Counted from the stretch's first letter, positions 9,839 through 18,908 are shown. The stretch: DNA of 64,000 nt from Streptomyces sp. 840.1 (GCF_003751445.1 NZ_RJUU01000001.1:3663001-3727000); one strand, 5' to 3'. Numbers and translations are program-made. Notes: generated from the sequence alone by a model not told the origin.

Positions 9839-9872
9839 CGGCGGACGTGGCGCCCCCGGCCATGGTCCGCCG
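9839..9872. terminator. Hairpin between the convergent ABC exporter and secreted-protein genes
   Basis: An 8-bp perfect stem (CGGCGGAC at 9839-9846 with GTCCGCCG at 9865-9872) encloses an 18-base GC-rich loop. It sits in the 46-base gap between converging genes, so it could stop transcription from both sides. Confidence 0.55.
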
Positions 9873-9880
9873 GAAAGACC

Positions 9881-10381
9881 CTAGCCGCGGATGCCGGTGA
9901 TCTTCCCGGTGCCCGTCGCCGACTGCACCGTCAGCTCGGTGTACGTCGGGTGGGCGACCGAGCCCCAGGTGAGCCGGACGTGCGTCCAGGCGTGACCGGC
10001 GCCGCTGCCGCCCGCGGTGACACGGAAGGCGGCCGGGACGTCCTGGGCGCGCAGCACGCCGTCCGCGTGGTTGGCCTTCTCCCAGGCGCGCAGCTCCTGG
10101 CGCAGCTCGGGCGTGAGGTAGAAGCCGCGGAGCGCGCCGGCGAGCTTGGCCCCGTCCTCGGCGGCGACTGCGTCGAGGTACGAGCCGTAGAAGTGGGCGA
10201 CCTCCTGGGCCTCGGCCTCGGCGACGTCGTCGCGCGCCGGTGCCGAGGCGGACGCCCGCTGCGGTGCCACGGCCGCGGCGGCCGGAACGGCGGCGACCGC
10301 GGTCAGGAGCGTGGCCGCGAGCAGTGTGCGGCCGATGATGCGGCGGCCGCGGGAGTGCTGGGTGGTGCGGAGTCGGGTCAT
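9881..10381 (-). CDS. Small secreted protein, possibly NTF2-like fold
   Basis: 166 residues. ATG at 10381 follows a good AAAGGAAGG site. An N-terminal Sec signal peptide (RRIIGRTLLAATLLTAVA, cleavage near AAA-VAP) leads into a roughly 125-residue domain with the pattern helix (EVAHFYGSYLDAVAAED), helix (YLTPELRQELRAWEKA) and strands (AFRVTAGG, VRLTWGS, TELTVQSATG). This order recalls DUF3828/NTF2-like secreted proteins, but I cannot confirm the family. No catalytic residues stand out. It is divergent from another small secreted protein. Confidence 0.75.
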   Translation of the reverse strand: MTRLRTTQHSRGRRIIGRTLLAATLLTAVAAVPAAAAVAPQRASASAPARDDVAEAEAQEVAHFYGSYLDAVAAEDGAKLAGALRGFYLTPELRQELRAWEKANHADGVLRAQDVPAAFRVTAGGSGAGHAWTHVRLTWGSVAHPTYTELTVQSATGTGKITGIRG

Positions 10382-10400
10382 GACGGTGCCTTCCTTTCGT

Positions 10401-10533
10401 ATGGCTCTGTCCTGTTGGAGCCATCGTGTGGCGATTTGGTTGCCCGGAATGTGGAGCACGCCGGGTGCAACCTCCGGATGGGCTCCCGCGTCGTACGCAG
10501 ATACACACATGCGGCGGATAGTGGTGCATGTGT
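10401..10533. promoter_or_regulatory. Divergent promoter region with two inverted repeats
   Basis: Between the two divergent secreted-protein genes lie two clean inverted repeats: ATGGCTC (10401-10407) with GAGCCAT (10418-10424), and ACACATGC (10505-10512) with GCATGTGT (10526-10533). They could be operators or 5'-leader hairpins. No regulator gene is adjacent. Confidence 0.4.
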
Positions 10534-10556
10534 TCGATGAGGCGATGGGGTGGCTG

Positions 10557-10985
10557 GTGAACAGAGTGACGATCGGGCGGACCGAGGGGCCGCACGGACG
10601 CACGGGGCGCGGGAGCTCCGTGCGGCTGCTGGCGCTGGTCCTGACCACTGCCCTCGGACTGCTCATCGGCGGGATCGGGGCGACCGGGGCGAGCGCCGCG
10701 TCGGTCTGCGCCGGACGCCCGGCGAAGACCCTGAAGTTCGGCACCGGCGAGCTGCGCGTCTACAAGAACCGCTCCTACGCCTGCGCCCTCGCGGTGGCCG
10801 CCAAGCCCGGCGCGCGTCGCAAGATGTCCGTACAGATCCAGCCGCGCGGCGGCCACCCCGTCGTCGACAGCGGGAACTTCACCCGGCAGGCCGGACCGGT
10901 GACGGTCCACGCGCTGAACCGGTGCGTCCGGGTCTCCGGCACCATCTCCGGCCGGACGGGCACCACGGGCTGGATTCTGTGCTGA
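10557..10985 (+). CDS. Small secreted cysteine-containing protein of unknown function
   Basis: 142 residues from GTG 10557; in-frame ATGs at 10509 and 10545 are alternative starts. A signal peptide (VRLLALVLTTALGLLIGG, cleavage near ASA-AS) precedes a mature domain of about 95 residues with four cysteines, one near each end and two inside (VCAGRP, SYACALA, NRCVRV, terminal ILC), suggesting two disulfides. Otherwise it is beta-rich and basic. I do not recognise the family. The last bases and stop are part of a 15-bp direct repeat (separate entry). Confidence 0.7.
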   Translation: MNRVTIGRTEGPHGRTGRGSSVRLLALVLTTALGLLIGGIGATGASAASVCAGRPAKTLKFGTGELRVYKNRSYACALAVAAKPGARRKMSVQIQPRGGHPVVDSGNFTRQAGPVTVHALNRCVRVSGTISGRTGTTGWILC

Positions 10986-11011
10986 CCGGGCCGGAATCTG
11001 TGCTGACCGGG
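10976..11011 (+). repeat. 15-bp direct repeat spanning a stop codon
   Basis: TCTGTGCTGACCGGG occurs at 10976-10990 and again at 10997-11011, with a 21-base period. The first copy contains the TGA of the secreted-protein gene, so the gene end has been duplicated downstream. It may be a slippage product. Confidence 0.85.
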
Positions 11012-11104
11012 TGATCTGTCCGGGCCCGGCGGCAATGAGGTCTGGCGGCACGGGTGTTGCCCCGCTAGGTTCACGTGGTCTGTCGTGAATCAAGGGGAGG
11101 GTGT

Positions 11105-12580
11105 ATGCGCAAGGCGCTCAGAGGTTTCCTGTCGCTCGCGATGCTCATCGGCACAGTGAGTGCGACGGGTGCCTCCGCCGGGGCGGCCACCGCCGCCGAA
11201 CCGGCCGCGCTCCGTTCCGCCGTAGGTGACAGCGGTACGAGCACGGACATCAAGGACCGCATCCTGGCCATCCCGGGAATGAGTCTGATCGAGGAGAAGC
11301 CCTATCCGGGCTACCGCTACTTCGTCCTCAACTACACCCAGCCGGTCGACCACCGGCACCCGTCCAAGGGCACGTTCCAGCAGCGGATCACCCTGCTGCA
11401 CAAGGACACCTCCCGGCCGACGGTGTTCTTCACCAGCGGGTACAACGTCTCGACCAACCCCAGCCGCTCCGAGCCGACCCGCATCGTGGACGGCAACCAG
11501 GTCTCGCTGGAGTACCGGTTCTTCACCCCGTCCCGCCCGTCGCCCGCCGACTGGTCCAAGCTCGACATCTGGCAGGCCGCCAGTGACCAGCACCGGGTCT
11601 TCACCGCGCTGAAGCGGATCTACTCGAAGAACTGGCTGACCACCGGCGGTTCCAAGGGCGGCATGACGGCCACGTACTTCGAGCGCTACTACCCGAAGGA
11701 CATGGACGGCGTCGTCGCGTACGTCGCGCCCAACGACGTGGTCAACAAGGAGGACTCGGCGTACGACCGGTTCCTGGCCGGTGTCGGCACCAAGGAGTGC
11801 CGCGACAAGCTGAACGGTGTGCAGCGCGAGGCGCTCGTCCGCCGGAAGCCGCTGGAGAAGAAGTACCGGCAGTACGCCGCCGACAACGGCTACACCTTCA
11901 ACACCGTCGGCACCCTCGACAAGGCCTACGAGGCCGTCGTCATGGACTACATCTGGGCGTTCTGGCAGTACAGCCTGCTCGCCGACTGCGAATCGATCCC
12001 GGCCGACGCCAAGAACGCCACCGACCAGGCGATCTGGGACTCCATCGACTCGATCTCCGGCTTCTCCGCCTACGCCGACCAGGGCCTGGAGACGTACACG
12101 CCGTACTACTACCAGGCGGGCACCCAGCTCGGTTCACCCGACATCAAGCAGCCCTGGCTCGGCAAGCTCAGCCGGTACGGCTACCAGCCGCCGCGCACCT
12201 TCGTGCCCCGCTCCATCCCCATGAAGGCCCAGCCCTCGGTGATGCGGGACGTCGACAACTGGGTCAGGCACCACGCCGACCACATGCTGTACGTGTACGG
12301 GCAGAACGACCCGTGGGGTGCGGAGCGCTTCCGGCTCGGCGCGGGCGCCCGTGACAGCTACGTCTTCACCCAGCCCGGCGGCAACCACGGCTCGAACGTC
12401 GCGGGGCTGATCCCGTCCGAGAACGCCACGGCCACCGCCGCCATCCTGCGCTGGGCGGGCGTCGCCCCGACGGCCGTCCAGGCGGACCCGGCGAAGGCGA
12501 AGCCGCTCGCGAAGTTCGACGCGGTGCTCGACAAGCGGGACCTGACGACCGAGCACCGGCTCGGCCACCGGCGCCCGTAG
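11105..12580 (+). CDS. Secreted tripeptidyl aminopeptidase, PS-10/S37 peptidase family
   Basis: 491-residue secreted serine peptidase that removes short N-terminal peptides from proteins outside the cell. ATG 11105 follows AAGGGGAGG and begins a Sec signal peptide. The alpha/beta-hydrolase triad can be located: Ser in GGSKGGM (Ser183), Asp in YGQNDPWGAE (about 403) and His in GGNHGS (about 428). The length and the motif set match the S37 family known from Streptomyces (tripeptidyl aminopeptidases). The gene is monocistronic and shares a strong terminator with the converging GH3 gene. Likely role: nutrient peptide processing. Confidence 0.9.
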   Translation: MRKALRGFLSLAMLIGTVSATGASAGAATAAEPAALRSAVGDSGTSTDIKDRILAIPGMSLIEEKPYPGYRYFVLNYTQPVDHRHPSKGTFQQRITLLHKDTSRPTVFFTSGYNVSTNPSRSEPTRIVDGNQVSLEYRFFTPSRPSPADWSKLDIWQAASDQHRVFTALKRIYSKNWLTTGGSKGGMTATYFERYYPKDMDGVVAYVAPNDVVNKEDSAYDRFLAGVGTKECRDKLNGVQREALVRRKPLEKKYRQYAADNGYTFNTVGTLDKAYEAVVMDYIWAFWQYSLLADCESIPADAKNATDQAIWDSIDSISGFSAYADQGLETYTPYYYQAGTQLGSPDIKQPWLGKLSRYGYQPPRTFVPRSIPMKAQPSVMRDVDNWVRHHADHMLYVYGQNDPWGAERFRLGAGARDSYVFTQPGGNHGSNVAGLIPSENATATAAILRWAGVAPTAVQADPAKAKPLAKFDAVLDKRDLTTEHRLGHRRP

Positions 12581-12588
12581 CGTGACCG

Positions 12589-12623
12589 GTCCGGCGGCCG
12601 CCCACCCCGGGCGGCCGCCGGAC
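12589..12623. terminator. Bidirectional terminator between S37 peptidase and GH3 genes
   Basis: A perfect 15-bp stem (12589-12603 with 12609-12623) with an ACCCC loop fills the 59-base gap between two converging stop codons. The symmetry and position indicate termination from both directions. Confidence 0.88.
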
Positions 12624-12639
12624 ACCTGCTGGGCCGTGT

Positions 12640-14490
12640 CTAGTAGGACAGCCCGTAGCCCACCGGGTACAGCACCCGCGCCGGGTCGTCCGCGCGCTGG
12701 ACCGGCACCGGCAGGGCGCCGCGCGGCTCCGCGCGGCCGGCGATCACCCGGGCCGCCGCCCGCAGTTCGACATCGGTCCAGGAGTACGCGGCGAGGCTCG
12801 CCGCGTGCCCCGTTCCGGCCAGCTGGGCGATGTCGTACGGATTGCGGATCGCGAGGGTGATCACCGGGACGCCCGTCGCGGCCAGCGCGCTCACCAGGGT
12901 GCGCTGCGAACTGGTCGCCGTGACGTTGTACGTCCCCACCACCACCGCGTCCTTGCCCCGCGCCGCAGCCACCGCCGCGTCGATGTCCGCCTTGGCCGGC
13001 GCGGTCCCGGTGGACAGGGCGGTCGCCACGTACCCCAGCTCCTTGAACTCGGCGGCCAGGGTGGTGGTCGGCGGGCCCGTCGTGCCGGACGGGGAGGCCG
13101 GATCGGCCCCCACCACCAGCAGCTCGCGGTGGGAGCGGCGCGAGAGCGGCAGCAGTGAACCCTCGTTGGCCAGCAGCGTGGTGGTGCGCTCCGCGATCCG
13201 GTCGGCGGCGGCCAGGTGCGAGCGGGTGCCGACCGTACGGTCCACGCCCCGGCCGCTCACGAACGGGTCATCGAACAGCCCGAGCTTCGTCTTCAGCCGC
13301 AGGATGCGCAGGATCGATTCCTCGATCCGGGCCTCACTGACCTCGCCGCTCCTGACGGCCGCCAGCAGGGCGTTCCACGAGACGTCGAGGTCCGGCGGGT
13401 TGAGCAGCTGGTCGACGCCCGCCTGCACGGCCAGCACCGGCACGCGCTCGTCGCCGTACTTGGTCCGCACGCCCTCCATGCCGAGCGAGTCGGTGACCAC
13501 GACGCCGTCGTAGCCCAGCTCCTCGCGCAGGATGCCGGTGAGGATGGGCCGGGACAGGGTCGCCGGGTCCTCGGCCGGGTCGAGCGCGGGCACCACGATG
13601 TGCGCGGTCATGATCGAGTCGATACCGGCGGCGATCGCGGCCCGGAACGGCGGCTCGTCCAGCTCGGCCCACTGCTCGCGGGTGTGGGTGATGACCGGCA
13701 GACCGGTGTGGCTGTCGGTGCTGGTGTCGCCGTGGCCGGGGAAGTGCTTGGCCGTGGAGGCGATCCCGGAACTCTGGTACCCCTTCACCTGGGCGGCGAC
13801 CATCGCGGCCACCGACTGCGGGTCGGAGCCGAAGGAGCGCACCCCGATCACCGGGTTGGCCGGGTTGACGTTGACGTCCGCGTCCGGGGCGTAGTTCTGG
13901 CAGATGCCGATCGCGGCCAGTTCGGCGCCCGCGATCCGCCCCGCCTCGCGGGCGTCGGAGCGCGAACGGCCCGCGCCGAGCGCCATCGCGCCCGGCATCA
14001 GCGTGGCGGGCTCGCCGACCCGGCAGACGATGCCGTGCTCCTGGTCCGTCGAGACGAGGAGGGGCAGCGGAGTCGGACCCGCCAGACCGGCCCGCTGGAT
14101 GCCGTTGGAGAGCTCCGCGATCTGGTGCGGGTCACGGGTGTTGTGCGCCCAGGTGAAGTAGATGATGCCGCCGACGTGGTACTTGGCGATCATCTCCGCC
14201 GCGGTGCGCACACCGATCTCGGCGAGGTTGGCGTCGATGTCGGCCTGGTCGGGGTCGGTGGCGGAGTGCCCGTAGACCCGCATGACGAACAGCTGGCCGA
14301 CCTTCTCCTCCAGGCTCATCCGGGAGATGAGCCGCTTCAGCCGCCGGGTGGTGGCTGCGGAGTTGTGGCTGCCGCCCGCGGACCTCGGGGCGGCGACGGC
14401 GCCGGGGGCGAGTGCCGTACCCGTCGCGGCGACGACAGCGGTGGCGGCGGTGGCGGTGAGGAGGGTGCGTCTGGAGGGGCGGTGGTGCAC
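12640..14490 (-). CDS. Exported glycoside hydrolase family 3 beta-N-acetylhexosaminidase
   Basis: 616 residues. GTG at 14490 is chosen over upstream codons because AAGGAG sits 5 bases before it and the product then begins with a twin-arginine-like signal (SRRTLLTATAATAVVAA). Family signatures are clear: KHFPGHGDTSTDSHTG (about residue 246, the NagZ-type GH3 motif with its Asp/His pair) and VVTDSLGMEGV, whose Asp is the expected nucleophile (about 330). An additional C-terminal alpha/beta domain follows, as in secreted actinobacterial members. Likely role: release of N-acetylglucosamine from peptidoglycan or chitin fragments outside the cell. Confidence 0.9.
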   Translation of the reverse strand: MHHRPSRRTLLTATAATAVVAATGTALAPGAVAAPRSAGGSHNSAATTRRLKRLISRMSLEEKVGQLFVMRVYGHSATDPDQADIDANLAEIGVRTAAEMIAKYHVGGIIYFTWAHNTRDPHQIAELSNGIQRAGLAGPTPLPLLVSTDQEHGIVCRVGEPATLMPGAMALGAGRSRSDAREAGRIAGAELAAIGICQNYAPDADVNVNPANPVIGVRSFGSDPQSVAAMVAAQVKGYQSSGIASTAKHFPGHGDTSTDSHTGLPVITHTREQWAELDEPPFRAAIAAGIDSIMTAHIVVPALDPAEDPATLSRPILTGILREELGYDGVVVTDSLGMEGVRTKYGDERVPVLAVQAGVDQLLNPPDLDVSWNALLAAVRSGEVSEARIEESILRILRLKTKLGLFDDPFVSGRGVDRTVGTRSHLAAADRIAERTTTLLANEGSLLPLSRRSHRELLVVGADPASPSGTTGPPTTTLAAEFKELGYVATALSTGTAPAKADIDAAVAAARGKDAVVVGTYNVTATSSQRTLVSALAATGVPVITLAIRNPYDIAQLAGTGHAASLAAYSWTDVELRAAARVIAGRAEPRGALPVPVQRADDPARVLYPVGYGLSY

Positions 14491-14682
14491 GTGAGCTCCT
14501 TCGGCCGTACTCGGTGACGAGGTGATGGTGAAAGAAACTTCCAAGGATCACGGATATCCAGAAAATAACTTCCGGTCAAGGGTCCCGACCGTTCGAGCGC
14601 GTCCCGCACGGGCGGTGGAGGGGGGATGAATCCCCCACCCCTGCTCACCTCGTCCCACCTCGCCCCGGGCGGGGCCGCCCAG

Positions 14683-15591
14683 CTACCGCAGCCCCGCGCC
14701 CGCGCCGTGCGCCTGGAGGGCCGCGACCGCCGCCGTGATCGCGGGACGGCGGGCCGCCTCCGTGCGCCACAGCGCGTACAGCCGGCGCACCGGCACCGGC
14801 TCGATCTGCACCGCCGCCACCCCGTCCGGCAGCGGCCCGCGCCCCAGCCTGGGCATCATCGCGACCCCCAGACCGGCGGCGAGCAGGGCCAGTTGGGTGT
14901 GGTTCTCCTCGGCCTGGTGCCGGATGTCCGGCTCGTAGCCCGCCGTGCGCAGCGTCCGCACCAGCCAGTCGTGGCAGACCGTCCCGGGCGGCTGGCAGAT
15001 CCACCGCTCCCGCGCCAGCTCCTCGCGCCGCACCCCGCTGCGCCCCGCCAGCCGGTGGCCTGCGGGCACCAGCAGATCGCAGTGGTCCCTCCCGATCACC
15101 GCCTGCGCCACGCCCTCCGGGGCGGGCAGTGGGGCGATGTCCCAGTCGTGTGCGACGGCGAGGTCGATCACGCCCTTGGTCACCAGATCGACCGAGAGGT
15201 GCGGATCGACCTCGGTCATCCGCACGTCCAGGGCCGGGTGCTCACGGTCCAGCTCGGCCAGCACCCCGGGCAGCAGTCCGCGCGCCGCCGAGGCGAACGC
15301 GCCGATCGACAGCCGCCCCGTCGGCAGCCCCCTGCGCTCCTCCAGCGTCGTCTCCGCCCGCTCCACGATCGCCAGCAACTGCTGGGCCGTCGCAGCGAGA
15401 TGGAGCGCCTCCTCGGTGAGCGCGACCCCGCGTCCGCGGCGCTCAAGGAGCGTCGTACGGGTCTCCCGCTCCAGCTTGGTGATCTGCTGCGAGACCGCCG
15501 ACGGGGTGTAGCCGAGCGCGGCGGCCGCACCCGCGACGGATCCGTGCACGGAGATGGCGTGCAGCGCGCGCAGCCGGGAGAGATCGAGCAC
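14683..15591 (-). CDS. LysR family transcriptional regulator
   Basis: 302 residues, GTG start preceded by GGAGG. The N-terminal winged helix-turn-helix reads LRALHAISVHGSVAGAAAAL then YTPSAVSQQITKLE, and a periplasmic-binding-protein-like effector domain follows. It is divergent from an EamA-type exporter with about 100 bases between them, the usual layout for LysR control of a metabolite exporter (compare ArgP-LysE type pairs). The effector is unknown. Confidence 0.92.
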   Translation of the reverse strand: MLDLSRLRALHAISVHGSVAGAAAALGYTPSAVSQQITKLERETRTTLLERRGRGVALTEEALHLAATAQQLLAIVERAETTLEERRGLPTGRLSIGAFASAARGLLPGVLAELDREHPALDVRMTEVDPHLSVDLVTKGVIDLAVAHDWDIAPLPAPEGVAQAVIGRDHCDLLVPAGHRLAGRSGVRREELARERWICQPPGTVCHDWLVRTLRTAGYEPDIRHQAEENHTQLALLAAGLGVAMMPRLGRGPLPDGVAAVQIEPVPVRRLYALWRTEAARRPAITAAVAALQAHGAGAGLR

Positions 15592-15631
15592 CGGAGCCTC
15601 CGGGAGCCTCGGGAATCATTAGCGTCGCTCA

Positions 15632-15649
15632 ATTTCACCATGAAGAAAT
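15632..15649. promoter_or_regulatory. Candidate LysR binding site between LysR and EamA genes
   Basis: ATTTC (15632-15636) and GAAAT (15645-15649) form a 5-bp inverted repeat with an 8-base spacer inside the divergent promoter region. The repeat is AT-rich against a GC-rich background. It fits a LysR-type interrupted dyad (T-N11-A style) but is short. Confidence 0.45.
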
Positions 15650-15691
15650 CCGCGCTGGTGCTAAACGGTCGGTGCGGGTGATCCTCGGGGC

Positions 15692-16603
15692 ATGCGTCCC
15701 CCTCACATCGCCCTGGCCGCCGTGGTGGCTGCCGTCTGGGGTGTCAACTTCGTCGTCATCGAACTGGGCCTCGCCCACTTCCCGCCCCTGCTCTTCTCCG
15801 CACTGCGCTTCCTGGTCGCGGCACTGCCCGCGGTCTTCTTCGTCGGCCGCCCGAAGGTCGCCTGGAAGTGGGTGGTGGGGGTCGGACTGGTCCTGGGCAT
15901 GGCCAAGTTCGGGCTGCTGTTCATCGGCATGGACCGGGGCATGGGCGCCGGACTCTCCTCCCTGGTCCTCCAGGTCCAGGCCGTCTTCACCGCCCTCTTC
16001 GCGGCGCTCGCGCTGGGCGAACGCCCGGGACGCGTAAGGGCGCTGGGGATGTCGGTGGCCCTCGCCGGCATCGGGGTCGCCGCGGTCGACGAGGGCGCGA
16101 GCGGTCCGGTGCTCGCCTTTGTCCTGGTGATCGCGGCGGCGGCCTGCTGGGGCGTGTCCAACGTGCTGACCCGCAAGGCCGCCCCGCCCGACGCCCTCAA
16201 CTTCATGGTCTGGGTCTCCACTGTGCCCGTGCTGCCGCTGCTCGGGCTCTCGCTCCTCTTCGAGGGCTGGGACCGCGATACGGAGGCACTGGCCGCGCTC
16301 GACTGGAGCGGCGCCGGGATCATCGTCTACGTCGCCTGGATCACCACGGTGTTCGGCTTCGGGGCCTGGGGCTTCTTGCTGAGCCGGTACCCCGCATCCT
16401 CGGTGGCCCCGTTCACCCTGCTGGTGCCCGTCTTCGGGATGTCCTCGGCCGCCCTGCTGCTCGACGAGTCGGTGAGCCCGCTGCGGTGGTGCGCGGCGGC
16501 GCTGTTGGTCGGCGGGGTGGCCCTGACCTCGCTCGCCGGGGCGCGGCGCCCCCGCCCCGCCGCCCCGGAGCTTGCGGAGCCGCAGGTCGCGGGGGCCGCC
16601 TGA
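15692..16603 (+). CDS. EamA/DMT family metabolite exporter
   Basis: 303-residue drug/metabolite transporter with about ten hydrophobic segments arranged as two tandem EamA repeats. The first repeat contains AVVAAVWGVNFVVIELGLAH and the second the matching AAAACWGVSNVLTRKA. These proteins usually export amino acids or other metabolites (E. coli EamA exports cysteine and O-acetylserine). The divergent LysR gene probably controls it. Substrate unknown. The ribosome-binding site is weak, so a leaderless or short-leader transcript is possible. Confidence 0.9.
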   Translation: MRPPHIALAAVVAAVWGVNFVVIELGLAHFPPLLFSALRFLVAALPAVFFVGRPKVAWKWVVGVGLVLGMAKFGLLFIGMDRGMGAGLSSLVLQVQAVFTALFAALALGERPGRVRALGMSVALAGIGVAAVDEGASGPVLAFVLVIAAAACWGVSNVLTRKAAPPDALNFMVWVSTVPVLPLLGLSLLFEGWDRDTEALAALDWSGAGIIVYVAWITTVFGFGAWGFLLSRYPASSVAPFTLLVPVFGMSSAALLLDESVSPLRWCAAALLVGGVALTSLAGARRPRPAAPELAEPQVAGAA

Positions 16604-16662
16604 GCGCCCTGCGAACCCACCCACGACTGTCGCCGGGTCGCGGCACGTCGCGGGTGCGGCCG

Positions 16663-17451
16663 CTACTGCTTCGGCGCGCCCAGCCGGAGCAGGTGCTCGC
16701 GCCCCGCGCTCAGCAGCCCCGGCAGGTCCGCCGCCTCCGGGTGCCAGCGCTTCTCGTACTCCCAGCAGACCCAGCTGTCCGCGTCCAGGGTGTCCAGGCA
16801 GGCCCGCAGCGGCAGCACCCCGGCGCCCAGGGCGAGGGGCTCGGTGTCCTCGGCCGACGCGATGTCCTTCACCTGGACGTAGCCCAGGTGCGGGGCCAGC
16901 ACGGCATGGCTCGCGACCGGCTCCTCACCGGCCAGCCAGGTGTGCATGATGTCCCACAGGGCGCCGATGCTCCCGTGCCCCACCGTCCCCACCACCCGGG
17001 CCACGGCGGCTCCGGCGCGGTGCGAGTCGTGGGTCTCCAGCAGGATGCGCACGCCCATGTCCGCGGCGTACGGAGCGGCGGCGGCCAGCCTGCGGGCAGC
17101 GGTCGCGTCCGCAGCGTCGGGGCCCTGGTCGCCGCCGCCGGGGAAGACCCGGACGTTGCGCGCCCCCAGGTCCCGGGCCAGCTCCACCAGGCCGGCCAGC
17201 TCGTCCAGCACCGGCTGGTCCTCGCCCTCGGACGCGGCCCGCACATAGCCGGCCACGGTCAGGATCTCGATCCCGCCCCGCTTGAACTCCTCGACCACAT
17301 CGGCGCGTTCGAGCATCGAGAGCCCCGGGTGCACCGGCTCCTCCGGATGGGCGCGCAGCTCCACGCCCTGGTAGCCGTGCTCGGCGGCCAGCCGGACGAC
17401 CTCGGATATCGGCAGCCCCGGCACCCCGAGTGTGGAGAAAGCGAGCTTCAC
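16663..17451 (-). CDS. Sugar phosphate isomerase/epimerase-like TIM barrel
   Basis: 262 residues of the xylose-isomerase-like TIM barrel (AP endonuclease family 2) superfamily. GTG 17451 is preferred: GGAAGGA lies upstream and the protein then starts at the first beta strand (KLAFSTLGVPG). Candidate metal ligands occur at strand ends: Glu in ILLETHDSHR, Asp and His in ALWDIMHTW, His near SHAVLAPHLGYVQVKD and a C-terminal Glu in WVCWEYEKRW. It lies just downstream of the LacI gene on the same strand, so it is probably part of the same sugar/cyclitol catabolic locus. The reaction is unknown. Confidence 0.8.
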   Translation of the reverse strand: MKLAFSTLGVPGLPISEVVRLAAEHGYQGVELRAHPEEPVHPGLSMLERADVVEEFKRGGIEILTVAGYVRAASEGEDQPVLDELAGLVELARDLGARNVRVFPGGGDQGPDAADATAARRLAAAAPYAADMGVRILLETHDSHRAGAAVARVVGTVGHGSIGALWDIMHTWLAGEEPVASHAVLAPHLGYVQVKDIASAEDTEPLALGAGVLPLRACLDTLDADSWVCWEYEKRWHPEAADLPGLLSAGREHLLRLGAPKQ

Positions 17452-17625
17452 GTGCGTGTCCTTCCATCGGTACCTGCGTGCCCCCGCACCGTACGGTCCG
17501 GTCGGCGGCCGGCACATCACCGGCTCACGGCCTGACTGACGGATGCCCCGGACACGGCGAACCAAGTCATCCCCTGCGGAACCGGTCACGGCGAGCCACG
17601 TCACCTCCCTGCGGTACCGGTCACG

Positions 17626-17713
17626 GGACGCGGAGACGCGGAGACGCGGAGATCAGGGGACGCGGGGACGCGGGGACGCGGGGACGCGGGGACGCGGAGA
17701 CGAGGGGACGCGG
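17626..17713. repeat. 8-bp minisatellite, 11 units
   Basis: Eleven head-to-tail 8-bp units with consensus RGACGCGG run from 17626 to 17713. Five consecutive central units are identical and only units 4 and 10 deviate. The array ends immediately before the LacI stop codon on the minus strand, filling the gap to the isomerase gene. The 8-bp period is not a codon multiple, so it is not coding. Confidence 0.9.
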
Positions 17714-17714
17714 G

Positions 17715-18779
17715 TCACCCCCGAGGCGCCGCCGTCGACCCGCGGACCATCAGCTCGGCCGGGATCGTCGCGATGCCGCCGGGCGGCGGGGTCTCCTTGC
17801 CCATGGCCAGCCGGCCCGCCCGCGCCCCCGCCTCGAACAGCGGCAGCCGTACGGTCGTCAGGGCCGGGACCACGTCCACCGAGAACGGCAGATCGTCGAA
17901 GCCGGCCACCGAGATGTCCTCGGGGATGCGCAGCCCCCGGTCGCGGATCGCCGCGGCGGCGCCCAGGGCCACCGTGTCGTTCGCGGCGACGACGGCCGTG
18001 ATCCCCGGTTCGCGGCGCAGGAGTTCGACGGTGGCGTCGTAGCCGGAGCCGCGGTCGTAGGAGCCGTGCACGGTGAGCCGCTCCTCGTCGCCGGCGAGCC
18101 CCTCCGCCTTGAGCGCCTCGCGGTGGCCCTCCAGGCGGTGGCGGGTCGTGGTCCGCTCCAGCGGTCCCGCCGCGTAGCCGATGGTGCGGTGGCCCAGCGA
18201 GATCAGGTGCTCGGTCAGCCGCCGGCCGCCGCCCCGGTTGTCGAAGGCGAGCGCGGCCAGGACCGATTCGCCGTCCGGCAGCGGGGGCCGCCCGCACAGG
18301 ACCACCTTGGTTCCGGCGTCCGCGAGCTTCGCCAGCTTCGCGGAGACGGCCGCCCGGTGCGCCGGGTCCTCGACCGCGCCGCCGGTGAGGACGACGGCTG
18401 CGGCGCGCTGGCGCTGGAGCAGCGTCAGGTAGGTGAGCTCGCGTTCCGGGGTGCCGCCGGTGTTGCAGACGATCGCGAGCTTCTCGCCGCCCGCCCGGCC
18501 CGAACCGTCACCGGGACCGCCGATCTCCGTCTGCGCCGCGCCCGCCATGATCCCGAAGAAGGGGTCCGCGATGTCGTTGACCAGGATGCCGATCAGGTCG
18601 GAGGTGGCGGCCGCGAGTGAGCTGGCGGGCCCGTTCAGCACGTAGTCCAGATCGTCCACCGCGCGCAGCACCCGCTCCCGAGTGGACGCGGCCACCGGGT
18701 AGTTGCCGTTCAGCACGCGGGACACCGTGGCCGGGGACACCCGGGCGCGCGCCGCCACGTCCGCCAGGGTGACTGTCAT
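17715..18779 (-). CDS. LacI family transcriptional regulator of the adjacent sugar operon
   Basis: 354 residues. The N-terminal LacI helix-turn-helix is textbook ([20 protein letters not shown], then hinge LNGNYPVAA). The ligand domain includes [16 protein letters not shown] and the C-terminal [20 protein letters not shown] typical of sugar-responsive members. GGAGGA precedes the ATG. It is divergent from an oxidoreductase-DUF993-TIM barrel operon, and a LacI-type palindrome lies in between, so local repression with release by a pathway sugar is likely. Confidence 0.93.
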   Translation of the reverse strand: MTVTLADVAARARVSPATVSRVLNGNYPVAASTRERVLRAVDDLDYVLNGPASSLAAATSDLIGILVNDIADPFFGIMAGAAQTEIGGPGDGSGRAGGEKLAIVCNTGGTPERELTYLTLLQRQRAAAVVLTGGAVEDPAHRAAVSAKLAKLADAGTKVVLCGRPPLPDGESVLAALAFDNRGGGRRLTEHLISLGHRTIGYAAGPLERTTTRHRLEGHREALKAEGLAGDEERLTVHGSYDRGSGYDATVELLRREPGITAVVAANDTVALGAAAAIRDRGLRIPEDISVAGFDDLPFSVDVVPALTTVRLPLFEAGARAGRLAMGKETPPPGGIATIPAELMVRGSTAAPRG

Positions 18780-18871
18780 CGCATTCCTCCGAGGAGTGAT
18801 GAGGGGAGAGGGGCCGATCAGCGTGCCCCCTCTTGTCCGGGCCGCTGTCGGCAGGCTAGCGTCAACCTTGA

Positions 18872-18887
18872 TAGAAAGCGCTTGCTA
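18872..18887. promoter_or_regulatory. LacI-family operator
   Basis: TAGAAAGCGCTTGCTA is a 16-bp palindrome with a single mismatched pair around the core AAGCGCTT, the classic half-site arrangement of GalR/LacI/CcpA-type regulators. It lies 22 bases before the GTG of the oxidoreductase gene and about 90 bases from the LacI start, so it could repress both. Confidence 0.85.
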
Positions 18888-18908
18888 CCGCTGTATGGAG
18901 GATCTTTC

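Noticed and set aside
14662..14680. GC-rich dyads downstream of the LysR gene as a terminator
   Set aside because: Stems of only 5-6 bp with several competing pairings; too weak to assert.
17626..17713. The repeat array as a CRISPR
   Set aside because: Units are 8 bp, directly adjacent and without spacers.
18868..18896. TTGATA and CTGTAT as a promoter for the oxidoreductase operon
   Set aside because: The -10 would overlap the ribosome-binding site, leaving almost no leader; the spacing is good but the location is unlikely.
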